This document shows positions 33,500 through 43,130 of a stretch of DNA of 64,000 bases, in pieces. The position numbers and the translations under genes were made by a program. The notes beneath the pieces were generated by a model. It ran no database searches. It was not told the DNA's origin and saw only the letters and a program-made list of their open reading frames with translations. Source of the DNA: Scylla paramamosain (Eukaryota > Arthropoda > Malacostraca > Decapoda > Portunidae). Position 1 is the first letter of the stretch. The number at the start of each line of letters is the position of its first letter. Location of the stretch: NCBI RefSeq assembly GCF_035594125.1, contig NC_087166.1, forward strand, positions 17,012,766-17,076,765, in the 5' to 3' direction.

Positions 33500-33566
33500 C
33501 TGTAGTCTTGGCCAGTCGTATTGGGAGAGACAGAGTACTGGCAGTTGGGTAATATTGGGTCAAGTA

Positions 33567-34100
33567 ATGTTCAAAGTGGCTGTTGTAGGTCATAGCCAGG
33601 TACCACGTAGGTTTGATGTGGAAGTGGAGAATTCAGAAGTAAGGATATATCGTGCAGGAGGAGCAAGAGCTAGGAATTTCTTTAATGAGAGATTGAATCA
33701 CGTCTTGGCATGGAGACATGACCTCACTTTCCTCTGGTTAGGAAGCAACGACATCAATCCTAATACACAGCCTCGTGAATTAATAGATACAATTCTGAAC
33801 ATTGGCAAAGAAATTGAACGAAATTGCGGTTCGAAGGTTATTTTGGTAGAAATAGAAAATAGACAGTATCCATCTAGCAGACCAGTAATTCCGAATGAAC
33901 GCTATAAAAAGATAAAACGTGCAGTGAATGCCGCTTTGCTTAAAAGTAAACAGTTCTTGTGTATCAATTTTAACAGTTTTGTGTTTACCCTTGGAAGAGA
34001 TGGAGTACATTTCGAAACCAGTGCCAAGGCTCAAATTCAACAAAAGTTGGCTATGAATATTAGCAAAGCCAAAGCTCGTCTATTTGGCCCTGTACACTAA
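33567..34100 (+). CDS. SGNH/GDSL hydrolase-like ORF upstream of gag
   Basis: A 177-residue protein from the first ATG after the primer site. It shows the SGNH-hydrolase blocks in order: block I with GHS around Ser10 (VVGHSQVPRR), a Gly pair at 31-32, block III GSND with Asn61 (WLGSNDI), and block V DGVH with Asp145 and His148 near the end. All four hallmark positions are present, so an esterase-like fold and activity are plausible; the substrate is unknown. No signal peptide or membrane segment is seen. The stop codon is 8 nt before the gag ATG and in another frame. The open frame extends upstream to a GTG inside the LTR end (33465), but that stretch overlaps the primer site and is unlikely to be translated. 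The gene is absent from the simplest gypsy elements; its role in the element's life cycle is inference. Confidence 0.72.
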   Translation: MFKVAVVGHSQVPRRFDVEVENSEVRIYRAGGARARNFFNERLNHVLAWRHDLTFLWLGSNDINPNTQPRELIDTILNIGKEIERNCGSKVILVEIENRQYPSSRPVIPNERYKKIKRAVNAALLKSKQFLCINFNSFVFTLGRDGVHFETSAKAQIQQKLAMNISKAKARLFGPVH

Positions 34101-34108
34101 AGTTCAAC

Positions 34109-35443
34109 ATGGATCGCATAGAGTCACTAATAGATATGGAGGAGAATGAAGAATACGGTGGAGTTAGATGGGAAAATCCAGAGCAGGGAGAATCAGAGGT
34201 CAATGCCAATCAGGCAATGATAGATACAATGAAGTTTATGGTGGCTAAACTTGAAAATATGTCAATGAGAATTGATGGATTGGAGGACTCGCTGAGTAGG
34301 GCAGTTCCCCCAGAGGGAGGAGGTACTCCAGCCGTTCTTTCAAACAGTCAGTTGCAAGTTCAAACCTCACTCCCTAGTCATTCCATGCCATTAGCCCCAG
34401 TCATGACAAGTACCCCTGCGAAGTCAACCTCAGAGGTTAGAGTCAAGCCGAGTGACATTAAGATCTTAGAGTTGGACGAATTGCAACGTTTAAACTCAGC
34501 GGCACGATTACAGATGTTTTTCGAGTCGGTTGAGCGGTGCGCAAGTAATTCAGACGCTAGAATGGAAGTGGCTAAGTCGCGAGTTGATGGGGACTTGGCG
34601 GTTATGATTCACACAGCGCAAAGACAAGGAGAAGTAAAGGTATGGGAGGACTGTAAGACATACCTAACCAAAGAGTTTGGCGTGAACCTGAATTTTGATC
34701 AAGCTTGGAGACAGAGTGACTCTTTTCATTATGATTGGCTAGAAACCCCTCAATCCTTTGTTCACAAGTTCAAATGTCACTATGCAGCTATCCGAGGGAC
34801 ATTTCATGGTGAAATTCTACCTGATCGAGACAAGCTTCTCAAACGTAAGTTATTGCAGGGATTCCCCAAGAGCAGTAAAGATCTTCTTGAGACGTTCATG
34901 GATGACAATATTCCCTTGAACAAATTCCTTGGACATGTAGAAAATGAACGGATCTTGCTAATGCAAAAACATGCGTCAGTCAATTCAGTTCCTAATCATC
35001 TTGGGGAGGATACCTCTCGTTCTTGCTCTCGCAGTAACTCGCAGAGTTTAGCCAGCATCCAATCAGATATTTCCTCTCCCCAATCTGAAAATAATTTGTC
35101 AAAAATTGCTGCTAAACTAGATCAGTTGCAACAACAAATAAGTAGGTCATGTGTCTCCAAAGCACCTTCGTCACCTCGCAAATTCTGTGCATTTTGCCAA
35201 ACTGAAACTCATTCCCTGAGAGATTGTTGGAGGAAACCAGAAAGGGGACACTGTTTCGATTGTAGGAGGTACGGCTGCCATCGGGGTAATCCCACATGCC
35301 CGGGAAAAACCCCACGGACATCTTCAGTTCCCCAGAAAAATGATGGGAGAACAAGTGCCCTTCCCAAGAAATCCCAGTCAGTCCGTAACACACAATTGAC
35401 AGACGGAACACCCAACGTATCAGTCGGTGATTCTACTCAATGA
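34109..35443 (+). CDS. gag: Gag polyprotein
   Basis: 444 residues ending in TGA. Residues 1-110 are acidic to Pro/Ser-rich and variable-looking. Residues ~115-290 form the capsid-like helical region (FFESVERCASNS, KTYLTKEFGVNLNFDQAW, FKCHYAAIRG), followed by a Ser/Gln-rich linker. Nucleic-acid binding is shown by a CCHC zinc knuckle, Cys360-X2-Cys363-X4-His368-X4-Cys373, and a second, less regular Cys/His cluster at 382-397 (CFDCRRYGCHRGNPTC). The tail is basic. It should assemble particles and package element RNA. The ATG is 8 nt after the upstream ORF, so translation may depend on reinitiation, leaky scanning or a spliced mRNA. The terminator is followed in the same frame by pol. Confidence 0.88.
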   Translation: MDRIESLIDMEENEEYGGVRWENPEQGESEVNANQAMIDTMKFMVAKLENMSMRIDGLEDSLSRAVPPEGGGTPAVLSNSQLQVQTSLPSHSMPLAPVMTSTPAKSTSEVRVKPSDIKILELDELQRLNSAARLQMFFESVERCASNSDARMEVAKSRVDGDLAVMIHTAQRQGEVKVWEDCKTYLTKEFGVNLNFDQAWRQSDSFHYDWLETPQSFVHKFKCHYAAIRGTFHGEILPDRDKLLKRKLLQGFPKSSKDLLETFMDDNIPLNKFLGHVENERILLMQKHASVNSVPNHLGEDTSRSCSRSNSQSLASIQSDISSPQSENNLSKIAAKLDQLQQQISRSCVSKAPSSPRKFCAFCQTETHSLRDCWRKPERGHCFDCRRYGCHRGNPTCPGKTPRTSSVPQKNDGRTSALPKKSQSVRNTQLTDGTPNVSVGDSTQ

Positions 35444-35448
35444 CTAGG
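35438..35448 (+). promoter_or_regulatory. Probable stop-codon readthrough site (CAA-UGA-CUA-GG)
   Basis: The gag terminator UGA (35441-35443) is followed directly by CUAG, and the reading frame stays open in the same phase for another 1203 codons, starting with the protease. UGA followed by CUA(G) is the best-known efficient readthrough context in animal and some viral mRNAs. No frameshift is needed, because gag and pol share the frame (34109 and 35591 differ by a multiple of 3). Readthrough is inferred, not shown. Confidence 0.78.
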
Positions 35449-38400
35449 CAGAGAAGATCTATCACCTGTAGTCAACCTCATAGTTAGTGGTAAACTCTGT
35501 TCTGCGTTACTCGACACAGGTAGTTGTGTATCCCTAATCCGGCGAAGTACGGTACGTAGGCTGAGTCTTGAAGTAGATAAATCCAGGTGTTTGCCATCAT
35601 TAACAGCGGTAAATGGAGATCCGTTAAAAGTTCTTGGGATGGTAAAAGTTGAAATTCATGTGGGAGATCAAGAAGTGTGCAAACAGTGGATTTCAGTAGT
35701 GCCAGATTCATACCTCCAAAGAGATTTGTTGCTAGGTTGTGATGTTATTCAGCGGTCAAGCTTAACTTGGAATCCGCGGGAGAAGATGATGCTTTGGGGA
35801 GGAACCTCATATTCTGTTTCTCATGTCCGTAAGACTCGAGTTTGTGTAGGAAGGGTTTGCCAATCTCTTCCCATGAGCGTTCAATGTGAAGAGAAGAGCC
35901 GAGTTCAGCTCAAAGATATGGTTCATCTGAAGCCCCACCAGGGTAAAGTAATTCAAGTTGAGGTTGATGAACACTCGGGATCGAGTCTGTTGGTATATCC
36001 TCAATCTCGACATTCTTCTCAAACCTGCCCGTTGTTAGTAGAAGTCAGTGAAACCCAAACCATTCCCGTACTTGTAGACAATTTGTCCAAGGTACATAAG
36101 TTCCTAAAGACAGGTACAGTATTGGCCTATTATGAGAAATATTCTGGTCCAGTCGAGGATACATCCTCACAAGTGTGCCACACCCGTATTGAGAATGAGT
36201 TGGAACCTCAGAATGATGTGGTAGAAGGAAATGGTACCCGAGCAGAACGTTTGCAGAGACTCATTAATCAACAGAATTGGGCTCACCTCGCGAATGATCA
36301 ACAAAAACAATTGTCCAATGTAGTGTTATCACATGAGAAGCTGTTCATGTTAGAAAAGAAGGACATAGGCACCATCTCAGGTGAACCTGCCCACATTGCC
36401 GTGTCCGACCCAAACCCTTGCCAATCTCCTATGTACCGTTATCCTGAACATGCTAAGATGTTAGTATCTCAAATGCTAGTGGAGATGGAGGAGAGAGGTG
36501 TGATTGAACCTTCGAGTGCAGCATGGCTGTCTCCAATTGTCCTCGTGAACAAACCTGATGGGAGTAAGAGAATGTGTTTGGATTTTAGACAGGTGAACGA
36601 ACGGCTAGCTGCGGATCTTTACCCATTACCTCGGCTTGAGGATTTGGTCAATGTCGCGGCAGGTCACCAGTACTATGCCACACTAGATTTAAAGGATGCA
36701 TACTTCCAGATAGTCTTGGATGAGGAAAGCCGAGATCTAACAACTTTCTCTGATGGAATATCACTGTATCGTTTCCGTCGGTTACCGTTCGGACTGAGTT
36801 GCGCACCCGCAATCTTTTCTCGCAAGATGGCCGAAATCTTGACGCCTTTGTTGCGTGAGGGATGGGTCAAAAACTATCTAGACGATATCATTCTATGGGC
36901 CGAGAACTTCGACCAGCTAATGGAAAGATTGGGTAGACTGTTCGCCTTGTTAGAGGAGAAAGGTATCAAGCTGAATCTGACTAAGTGCGACTTGGTGAAG
37001 CAGGAGGTGAAATTTCTAGGTCACCGAGTTTCTAAGGATGGAAGTACTCCTGATCAGAAAAATCTAGAAGCAATTAGAGAACAAGCTCCACCTAAAAATG
37101 TCAAGCAAGTTAGGAGATTTATTGGCATGTGTGGGTTTTATCGGAAATTTGTACCCAATTTTTCAAAGATAGCCATGCCTCTCACAAATCTCATGAAAGG
37201 GGATGTAAAGTTCAGTTGGACGGATGAATGTCAGGTTGCATTCGAGGCTCTCAAAACAAAACTTATGTCAACGCCCATTTTGGCTAGTTATCAACCTGAA
37301 CTTCCTCTGGTCTTAGTCACAGATGCTAGCGATGAGTGCGTAGGAGCGGTACTACACCAAGTTCAACCTGATAAAAGTGTCCGACCTCTAGGTTACTATT
37401 CTAAGAAGATCAGTAAGTGCGAGCAGAAGTATTCAGTCACCGACAAAGAAGCGTTAGCTGTCGTGTTAGCTTGCCGTCATTTCCACCATTACCTTTGGGG
37501 AACCAACTTTGAGATTCAAACCGACCACCAACCGCTCACTACTATCTTCCGTAGGCGGACTAAGTCGCCCAGAGTAACTAGGTGGATGCTGGAAATGCGC
37601 GAGTATCACTTTCGCGTAAAATATGTAAAGGGAAAAGATAATGTAGTGGCTGATCAGTTGTCGCGTCCTGTTAGGCTTATCACACATCAACCCAACGTTA
37701 CCTGGTTAGGCCTAACCAGAGAGGAATTCATTAAAGGACAGCGCGAAGATCCAACTTGGAATGAACTCTTAGACTACTTGAAGGGTGGGGTGTTGCCAGG
37801 GCGAAAGATTGCTAAGGCAACCCTTGATCAGTTTGAAATTCTGGATGGTGTGTTGCACTATGTTAGAGAGACCAAAGATGGCAGTCTAAATTACACCGTA
37901 GTAGTACCCCGACACCTAGTCAGAAAGGCACTAGAAGTTGCTCATGATCAATCAGGACATTTTGGGCAGTTCAAATCCATCAAGCAGGCAGAAGGGTTGT
38001 TTTATTGGCCTACTATTAAGTCGGATGTAATACAGTATCTTAAAGAGTGTCTAAACTGCCAAAAATTCAAACACAACCGAGGAATGTCACAGCCATACCG
38101 AGAGTTACCTATAGTGTCACAGCCATTGGAGAGGATTGCCATTGATCTCACTGACATGACCAATGGACAGGAGGGTCAAAGGTATATCCTCACCATCATA
38201 GATCACTTCTCTAGGTATGTAAAATTTTTTCCTCTAAAAACAAAACATGCTCAGGGTATAGTAGCTAAGCTTTCCCAATACATCTCTGACTTTGGCCGGC
38301 CACTCTCCATCCTGTGTGACAATGCCTTGGAGTTCACGGGACGAGAACTAAGAACCTGGGCTGGTCTTCATGGGATAGAACTGCTCTACACCACTCCCTA

Positions 38401-39055
38401 TCACTCCCAGTCAAACGGACTCATCGAGAGAATGCACCGGACCCTGAAGACCGTGCTGTCCCAAATGTGCAAGGGTTACCCTTTAAGGTGGCCCGCCCTT
38501 CTCAGTGAATGTCAGTCACACATGAATCTGGCAGTACATAGCAGCACGGGGGTCTCTCCATATGTAGCATTCTTCGCAAGACAGCCACCTCGTTTCGTCA
38601 CGGCGCCTCTCCTGACGGTGCAGTCTGAAGATAGTGACGTTCAGCAACTTAAGCGCATGATTAAAGACGCTAGTGTGACGTCACAGAGGAGGTACCGTGC
38701 AGTGGCGAACAGAAAACGACGTGATGAAAAGGTCTCAGTTGGGTCCTTGGTGTGGGTGAAATCAGAAATTCCGTTGCCTGGTACCTCTACCAAATTGAAT
38801 GCTAAGTGGAAAGGACCATATCGAGTGAGTGAGGTAATCAGGGACGGTCAACTGTATGTAGTGGAGGACCCCTATTCTGGGAAGTTAGTACAAAGAGCAG
38901 CAGAAAAGGTGAAACCGTATGTGAGCCGGAGTGAAATTATTCCGGAGTTGGAGGAGAACTATTCAGACGGATGTGTTGAGGAGGAGGAAGAGGAGGATCA
39001 AGACCTCCCTCCCCGCCGCCGTCGACCTCCCAGACGTCTTATTGAGGAGTGCTAA
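35444..39055 (+). CDS. pol: Pol polyprotein (protease, RT, RNase H, integrase)
   Basis: 1203 residues counted from the codon after the gag stop; no separate ATG is needed if UGA is read through (Gag-Pol about 1648 residues). Domains: aspartic protease with LLDTGS (Asp24); reverse transcriptase ~345-525 with LDLKDAYFQ (Asp415) and YLDD (478-481); RNase H beginning TDAS (Asp627) and ending near ADQLSRP (~745); integrase with a zinc-binding H834-X4-H839-X29-C869-X2-C872, then Asp901, Asp959 and Glu995, i.e. the DD35E spacing. A GPY motif (KWKGPYRV) near 1123 follows, and the C-terminus is acidic then Arg/Pro-rich. All catalytic residues are present and there is no internal stop. It should process Gag, copy the RNA to DNA and integrate it. 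No chromodomain was recognised. A start at 35591 would cut off the protease active site. Confidence 0.93.
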   Translation, partial: LGREDLSPVVNLIVSGKLCSALLDTGSCVSLIRRSTVRRLSLEVDKSRCLPSLTAVNGDPLKVLGMVKVEIHVGDQEVCKQWISVVPDSYLQRDLLLGCDVIQRSSLTWNPREKMMLWGGTSYSVSHVRKTRVCVGRVCQSLPMSVQCEEKSRVQLKDMVHLKPHQGKVIQVEVDEHSGSSLLVYPQSRHSSQTCPLLVEVSETQTIPVLVDNLSKVHKFLKTGTVLAYYEKYSGPVEDTSSQVCHTRIENELEPQNDVVEGNGTRAERLQRLINQQNWAHLANDQQKQLSNVVLSHEKLFMLEKKDIGTISGEPAHIAVSDPNPCQSPMYRYPEHAKMLVSQMLVEMEERGVIEPSSAAWLSPIVLVNKPDGSKRMCLDFRQVNERLAADLYPLPRLEDLVNVAAGHQYYATLDLKDAYFQIVLDEESRDLTTFSDGISLYRFRRLPFGLSCAPAIFSRKMAEILTPLLREGWVKNYLDDIILWAENFDQLMERLGRLFALLEEKGIKLNLTKCDLVKQEVKFLGHRVSKDGSTPDQKNLEAIREQAPPKNVKQVRRFIGMCGFYRKFVPNFSKIAMPLTNLMKGDVKFSWTDECQVAFEALKTKLMSTPILASYQPELPLVLVTDASDECVGAVLHQVQPDKSVRPLGYYSKKISKCEQKYSVTDKEALAVVLACRHFHHYLWGTNFEIQTDHQPLTTIFRRRTKSPRVTRWMLEMREYHFRVKYVKGKDNVVADQLSRPVRLITHQPNVTWLGLTREEFIKGQREDPTWNELLDYLKGGVLPGRKIAKATLDQFEILDGVLHYVRETKDGSLNYTVVVPRHLVRKALEVAHDQSGHFGQFKSIKQAEGLFYWPTIKSDVIQYLKECLNCQKFKHNRGMSQPYRELPIVSQPLERIAIDLTDMTNGQEGQRYILTIIDHFSRYVKFFPLKTKHAQGIVAKLSQYISDFGRPLSILCDNALEFTGRELRTWAGLHGIELLYTTPYHSQSNGLIERMHRTLKTVLSQMCKGYPLRWPALLSECQSHMNLAVHSSTGVSPYVAFFARQPPRFVTAPLLTVQSEDSDVQQLKRMIKDASVTSQRRYRAVANRKRRDEKVSVGSLVWVKSEIPLPGTSTKLNAKWKGPYRVSEVIRDGQLYVVEDPYSGKLVQRAAEKVKPYVSRSEIIPELEENYSDGCVEEEEEEDQDLPPRRRRPPRRLIEEC

Positions 39056-39796
39056 TGTGATGCACGAACTCAGGAGTGAGGAGAAGTGAACAGTGTTATA
39101 ATGTATAGGATGTGAGGGTTAGGAATGAAGTGAGTTAAGAGCAGGAAATCCTCATCCGTCACAAGTGTTCGAAGGTCAGTGACACTGTCTCAGCCACAAA
39201 TAGAGTGGGGCATTTCGGGAAAGTCGTCCCCAAATTCTCGTCGTGTCAAAACAGTTCATACCAGATGGTAGCTTATGTGTTTCAGTTCGGGGAAGTGTAC
39301 CCCATTCTTGTGGGCTTTAGTTCGAGAAGTGAGGTTTCCAGGGAACGTCGTACATGGTTACTTCCTCCTCAAGTTACAGTCATCACCTCTAACGGGTCCT
39401 AAGTTTCCCTTGAGGACGTATTACCCCAGTCTTCGTTGTAGTAAGAGGAATGATTTGTGTGAATGTTGGCGAATGTGTCGAATGTTGCGAATGTAATAGA
39501 TTATTCCTTTTCTATGAGACGGGGAATAAAGAGAGTGACGGAGTTAGTCAGGTGACTTCTCCATAGATTACCCGTAGAGCAGAGGGTGACTGGGGTCCAA
39601 GTTCTCTTTTCCTGTAAGTATTCTGTATGTGAAAGGTGTTGGTACAATTTCCTACGGGAAGAAATGTACGAGTCAGGTGACTCAAGGGTAAGTGGTTGAG
39701 TCAGTGTCAGCTGTTTAGTAGACCTTATGTATGGATAGGATAAGGAAAGTGTATAGGTAGGATTTTGCATGTATTCTTCACCGTGAGTTTAACTCT
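39056..39796 (+). other. Untranslated region between pol and the 3' LTR
   Basis: About 740 bp without a convincing gene. Open frames of 65-89 codons occur on both strands but show no membrane segment, signal peptide or known motif, so there is no evidence for an env gene. It may hold packaging or export signals, which cannot be read from sequence alone. Confidence 0.6.
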
Positions 39797-39807
39797 GGGA
39801 GAATGGG
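39797..39807 (+). other. Polypurine tract
   Basis: GGGAGAATGGG, with a single T, ends four bases before the 3' LTR start. The position fits the primer for second-strand DNA synthesis. Confidence 0.6.
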
Positions 39808-39811
39808 CGTG

Positions 39812-41164
39812 TGTAACGCTCCTTTTTATTATTTCTGTGTTTCTTTGAGTCTCCCCAATAATTGTTTTCTTTTGTAGCTTGCGGTGAAGAGGAGGATAAT
39901 AGCGGTAATTAAAGGTTTAATGATTATATGAAAAAAAAAAAAAGTATATTTATAAGGCGTGTATTCGTGGGAGTGATTTAGAAGTCTTGAAACATTTGTT
40001 ATAAATAGTCTTTACTTATTTCAACTGTGGTTTTCTCTAATCAGTGGTAATACGAATAATACGATTACATCATGTTGCGTCAGCCTACCAGTAACTCATA
40101 AGGTGTCATTCCCTAGCTTATAAAATATGTTAGTAATTTAGAATTCAATTATTAACTTCAACTAATGTCCAGCCTGTATGCTCACCTTGCTAGCCAATTA
40201 TTCCTGCATTTTTATTTAAACTCACGGTTCAGTAAAATTATTTGTGAAAGAAGAGAGAGAGAGAACTAGCTAAGGTTCCAATAACTTCAGAGGCCTGGGG
40301 GTGTTGAGGGAGAGAGCACAGAATGGCGTCTCCCTTCCCTCTGGCAACAGGTGGGTCTCGTAGCTCTGAAATATTTGATTTTTCTTTTATTTAGAAGTGA
40401 ATATTACTGTGTTCATGTTTATTATTCATGTCTCTAGTGAAGATATAGTAACAGTACGTGTTGACAGAATGGCGTCTCCCTTCCCTCTGGCAACAGATAA
40501 AATAGCCGGTGTTGGTCCCACGTGGAGACAGGCCACAGAGTCTTGGGAAAGTGTTAGCCATGTAATGTTTCTTTAGTCAAATATAGTCTACTGTGAATGT
40601 GTTGTGGGCAATATTATTGCCGTAGAGAAGTGATGGATGAAGGCTGTGACGCTATTTAGGGATATAACGGTGCCCAGAATCAATGGTACTCTTGAGGAGT
40701 TATAAAAGTAATTATTTTCTTGTGTATTCGTAGTGTTAAGTGACGGAGTATAAGTGTATATGCCATACCAGAATTTCAAGTGCCTTTTCTTTTTTTTCTA
40801 GATTAACCACTCGATAAAGTGTCATAGTGGGTCAGTCAACCCAAAGAATCCCATCAGTATTATTCATTTAATTATTTTTGCTATTTTTATATTTTTCGTT
40901 CCTCCTAATAAAGCCACACTGTAGGTACTGTGTGATAATTAACCTCTCCCTACCCTCTGGCCATGACGATGAAGGCGAGAATCATTACCAATCAAAAATG
41001 TTTTCTTTTTTTTTCTATTGTGTGTGCGTGCTTCACCTCTTCTCTCTTCTTCCTCTTCTTTTTTCTTCTTCACCGTGAAGATCTTTGCCTCGTCTCATTA
41101 GAGCTCTGATCGGACCGGTGAGGAGGAGGGAGGAGGGGGGAACCGGGCGGGGAGTGGCGTTACA
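39812..41164 (+). repeat. 3' long terminal repeat (1353 bp)
   Basis: Begins TGTAAC and ends GTTACA. Near-identical to the 5' LTR, with T at 40982 and 4 bp fewer in the terminal G-rich stretch. Carries the same AATAAA (40907-40912) and both 33-bp repeats. Confidence 0.93.
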
Positions 41165-41168
41165 CGTG
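41165..41168. other. Target-site duplication, right copy (CGTG)
   Basis: CGTG directly after the 3' LTR, then TATTATGACTACG, the continuation of the broken satellite monomer. Confidence 0.75.
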
Positions 41169-43130
41169 TATTATGACTACGTAACAAAACGCTAAAACGG
41201 CAGAATAGCATTTCAAATGAAGAAACTGAACAACATTACAAAAATATGATTTGAGTGTTTTCACATTGGTAAAAAGCAAAACGCCAAAATATACGCAAAA
41301 CACTTTTTTTTCAGAGAAAGTAATTGACATTACTTGTAAATTGCCTTTTCAGTATTTCTCAGCGTTTTGTGCACAAAACTATAAATGAATGGAATACAAT
41401 TGGAATATAAAACGAAATTACCAAAAACGTATTTGGTCAGTATTTTTTTATATTCTTACGTACCATAACGCTAAAACGCAGGCAAAATACCCTTTATGGG
41501 GAAAAAGAATAAAATTACCAAAAAAACGTGCATATTTATTGTTTTTGAGCTTCTAACGTACAAAAACGCCAAAATGCAAGCAAAGTCACTTATATAGGAG
41601 ACCAAACTATTTTACAAGTCTCGTAAATTACAAGTGTTTCTGAACTACGTCGATACCAAAACACGTCAGTATCACTTTCTATGGAGAAACACAACAACAT
41701 TGCCAAAAACGTCTCCTTTGAGTGTTTTTACAGACAAATGTTCTGAACTACGTCAATACCAAAAAGATAAAACGCGTAAATATCACTTTTTTTTTTTTTT
41801 ATGGAGAAACACAACATTGTTATGCACCAAAACGCCAAAATGCATGCACCCTATATGGAGAAACGAAAGAACTTGACGAGAAACGCGTATTTTTTTAATT
41901 TTTTTTAGCTTATTAGGTACCAAAACATAAAAATATATAACACTCTATATGGATAAACAAATAAACATTACCAAAAACGTGTATTTTGAGTGTATTCCAC
42001 ATTGTTAGGTATCAAATCGCACAAATGCAATCAAAGCACCCCATATATAAAAAGGAAACGAGATATCCAGGCACATACCTTTTGAGTTTTTATGAGTGTT
42101 CTAGTCACCAAAACTCTAAAGTATGGATGGAAAGAATCCTATGTGGGAAAACAAAACATTACCAGTAATATCTATTTTCAGTGTTTTTTTTTTTTTAGCT
42201 GATTACGTACTAAAACGCTCAAACGCAAGGAAAACACTTTTTATGGAGAAAAGAATAACTTTACCAATAATATATTTTTTAAGTGTTTTTGAGCTTGTTA
42301 GGTACAAAAACGTCGAAATGCATTCAAAGTACCCTATGTTGTGAAACAAAACGTAATTGATAGACGCATGTATTATGAGTAGGCAACAAAACGCTAAAAC
42401 GACTGAATATCATTCTATATGAAGAAACTGAGCAACATTACAAAAAATATGTTTTGAGTGTATTTACATTGTAAGATACCAAAACGCCAAAACGTAAACT
42501 AAACAGTTTTATAGAGAAACGAATCGACATTACTTGTAAATTGCTTTTTCAATATTTATCAGTGTTTTATGCACAAAACAATAAATACATGGAAAACAAT
42601 TTGAATATAAAACAAAATAACCTCTTCTGAGTATTTTTTATATACTTACGAACCGTAACGCTAAAATGCACGCAAAATACCATTTATATGGAAACAGAAT
42701 GACTAACAAAAACGTGTATATTTACTGTTTTTGAGCTTCTTACGTACAAAAAAAGTACAAAAAAGCAAACTCATCTATAATGGAAACCAAACTATATTAC
42801 TAGTGTTTCTGAAGTACGTCGATACCAAAACAGTAAAACAAGTGAATATCACTTTCTATGGAGAAACAGAACATTGCCACAAACATATCCTTTTAGTGTT
42901 TTTGCATTGTTATGCACCAAATCACCAAAATGGATGCAAACCACCCTATATGGAGAAACGAGAGGACATGACGAGAAACGTGTATTATTAAAGGTTTTCA
43001 ACTTATGTACCAAAACACTAAAATGCATGAATAACACTGTATATGGAGAATCAAATCAGTATTAAATAAAAACGTGTATTTTGAGTGTATTCCACTTTGT
43101 TAGGTATCAAATCGTAAAAATGCAAGCAAA
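41165..43130 (-). repeat. Satellite array, minus orientation, with ~1.1-kb units
   Basis: Continuation of the array split by the LTR element. The TGTATTCCACATTGTTAGG monomer recurs near 41986 and 43081 (about 1095 bp apart). No gene seen. Confidence 0.85.

Larger units (their letters stand above)
32119..41164 (+). mobile_element. Complete Ty3/gypsy-type LTR retrotransposon
   Basis: A 9046-bp element: 5' LTR, tRNA primer site, SGNH-like ORF, gag, UGA stop, pol (protease, reverse transcriptase, RNase H, integrase), ~740 bp of untranslated DNA, purine tract and 3' LTR. The order protease-RT-RNase H-integrase and the YLDD box place it with Ty3/gypsy rather than Ty1/copia. A GPY motif after the integrase core is also typical of that group. 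The LTRs differ by one observed substitution and one 4-bp indel, and all catalytic motifs checked are intact, so it is a recent insertion and could be active. Base composition is far more balanced than the surrounding satellite. No envelope-like ORF was seen. Confidence 0.95.

Noticed and set aside
33465..33566. A 34-codon N-terminal extension of the SGNH ORF from a GTG
   Set aside because: It begins inside the LTR end and runs through the primer-binding site; the ATG at 33567 directly precedes the conserved block I.
35112..36022. Minus-strand open frames of 65-99 codons opposite gag and pol
   Set aside because: They are shadows of the plus-strand coding sequence and contain no recognisable domain.
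35591..39055. A separate pol start at 35591 (TTG)
   Set aside because: The same frame is open back to the gag UGA, and a start here would remove the LLDTGS protease active site.
39501..39770. 89-codon minus-strand ORF between pol and the 3' LTR as a possible antisense or env gene
   Set aside because: Low-complexity Leu/Ser/Thr composition, no signal peptide or membrane segment, opposite orientation to the element.
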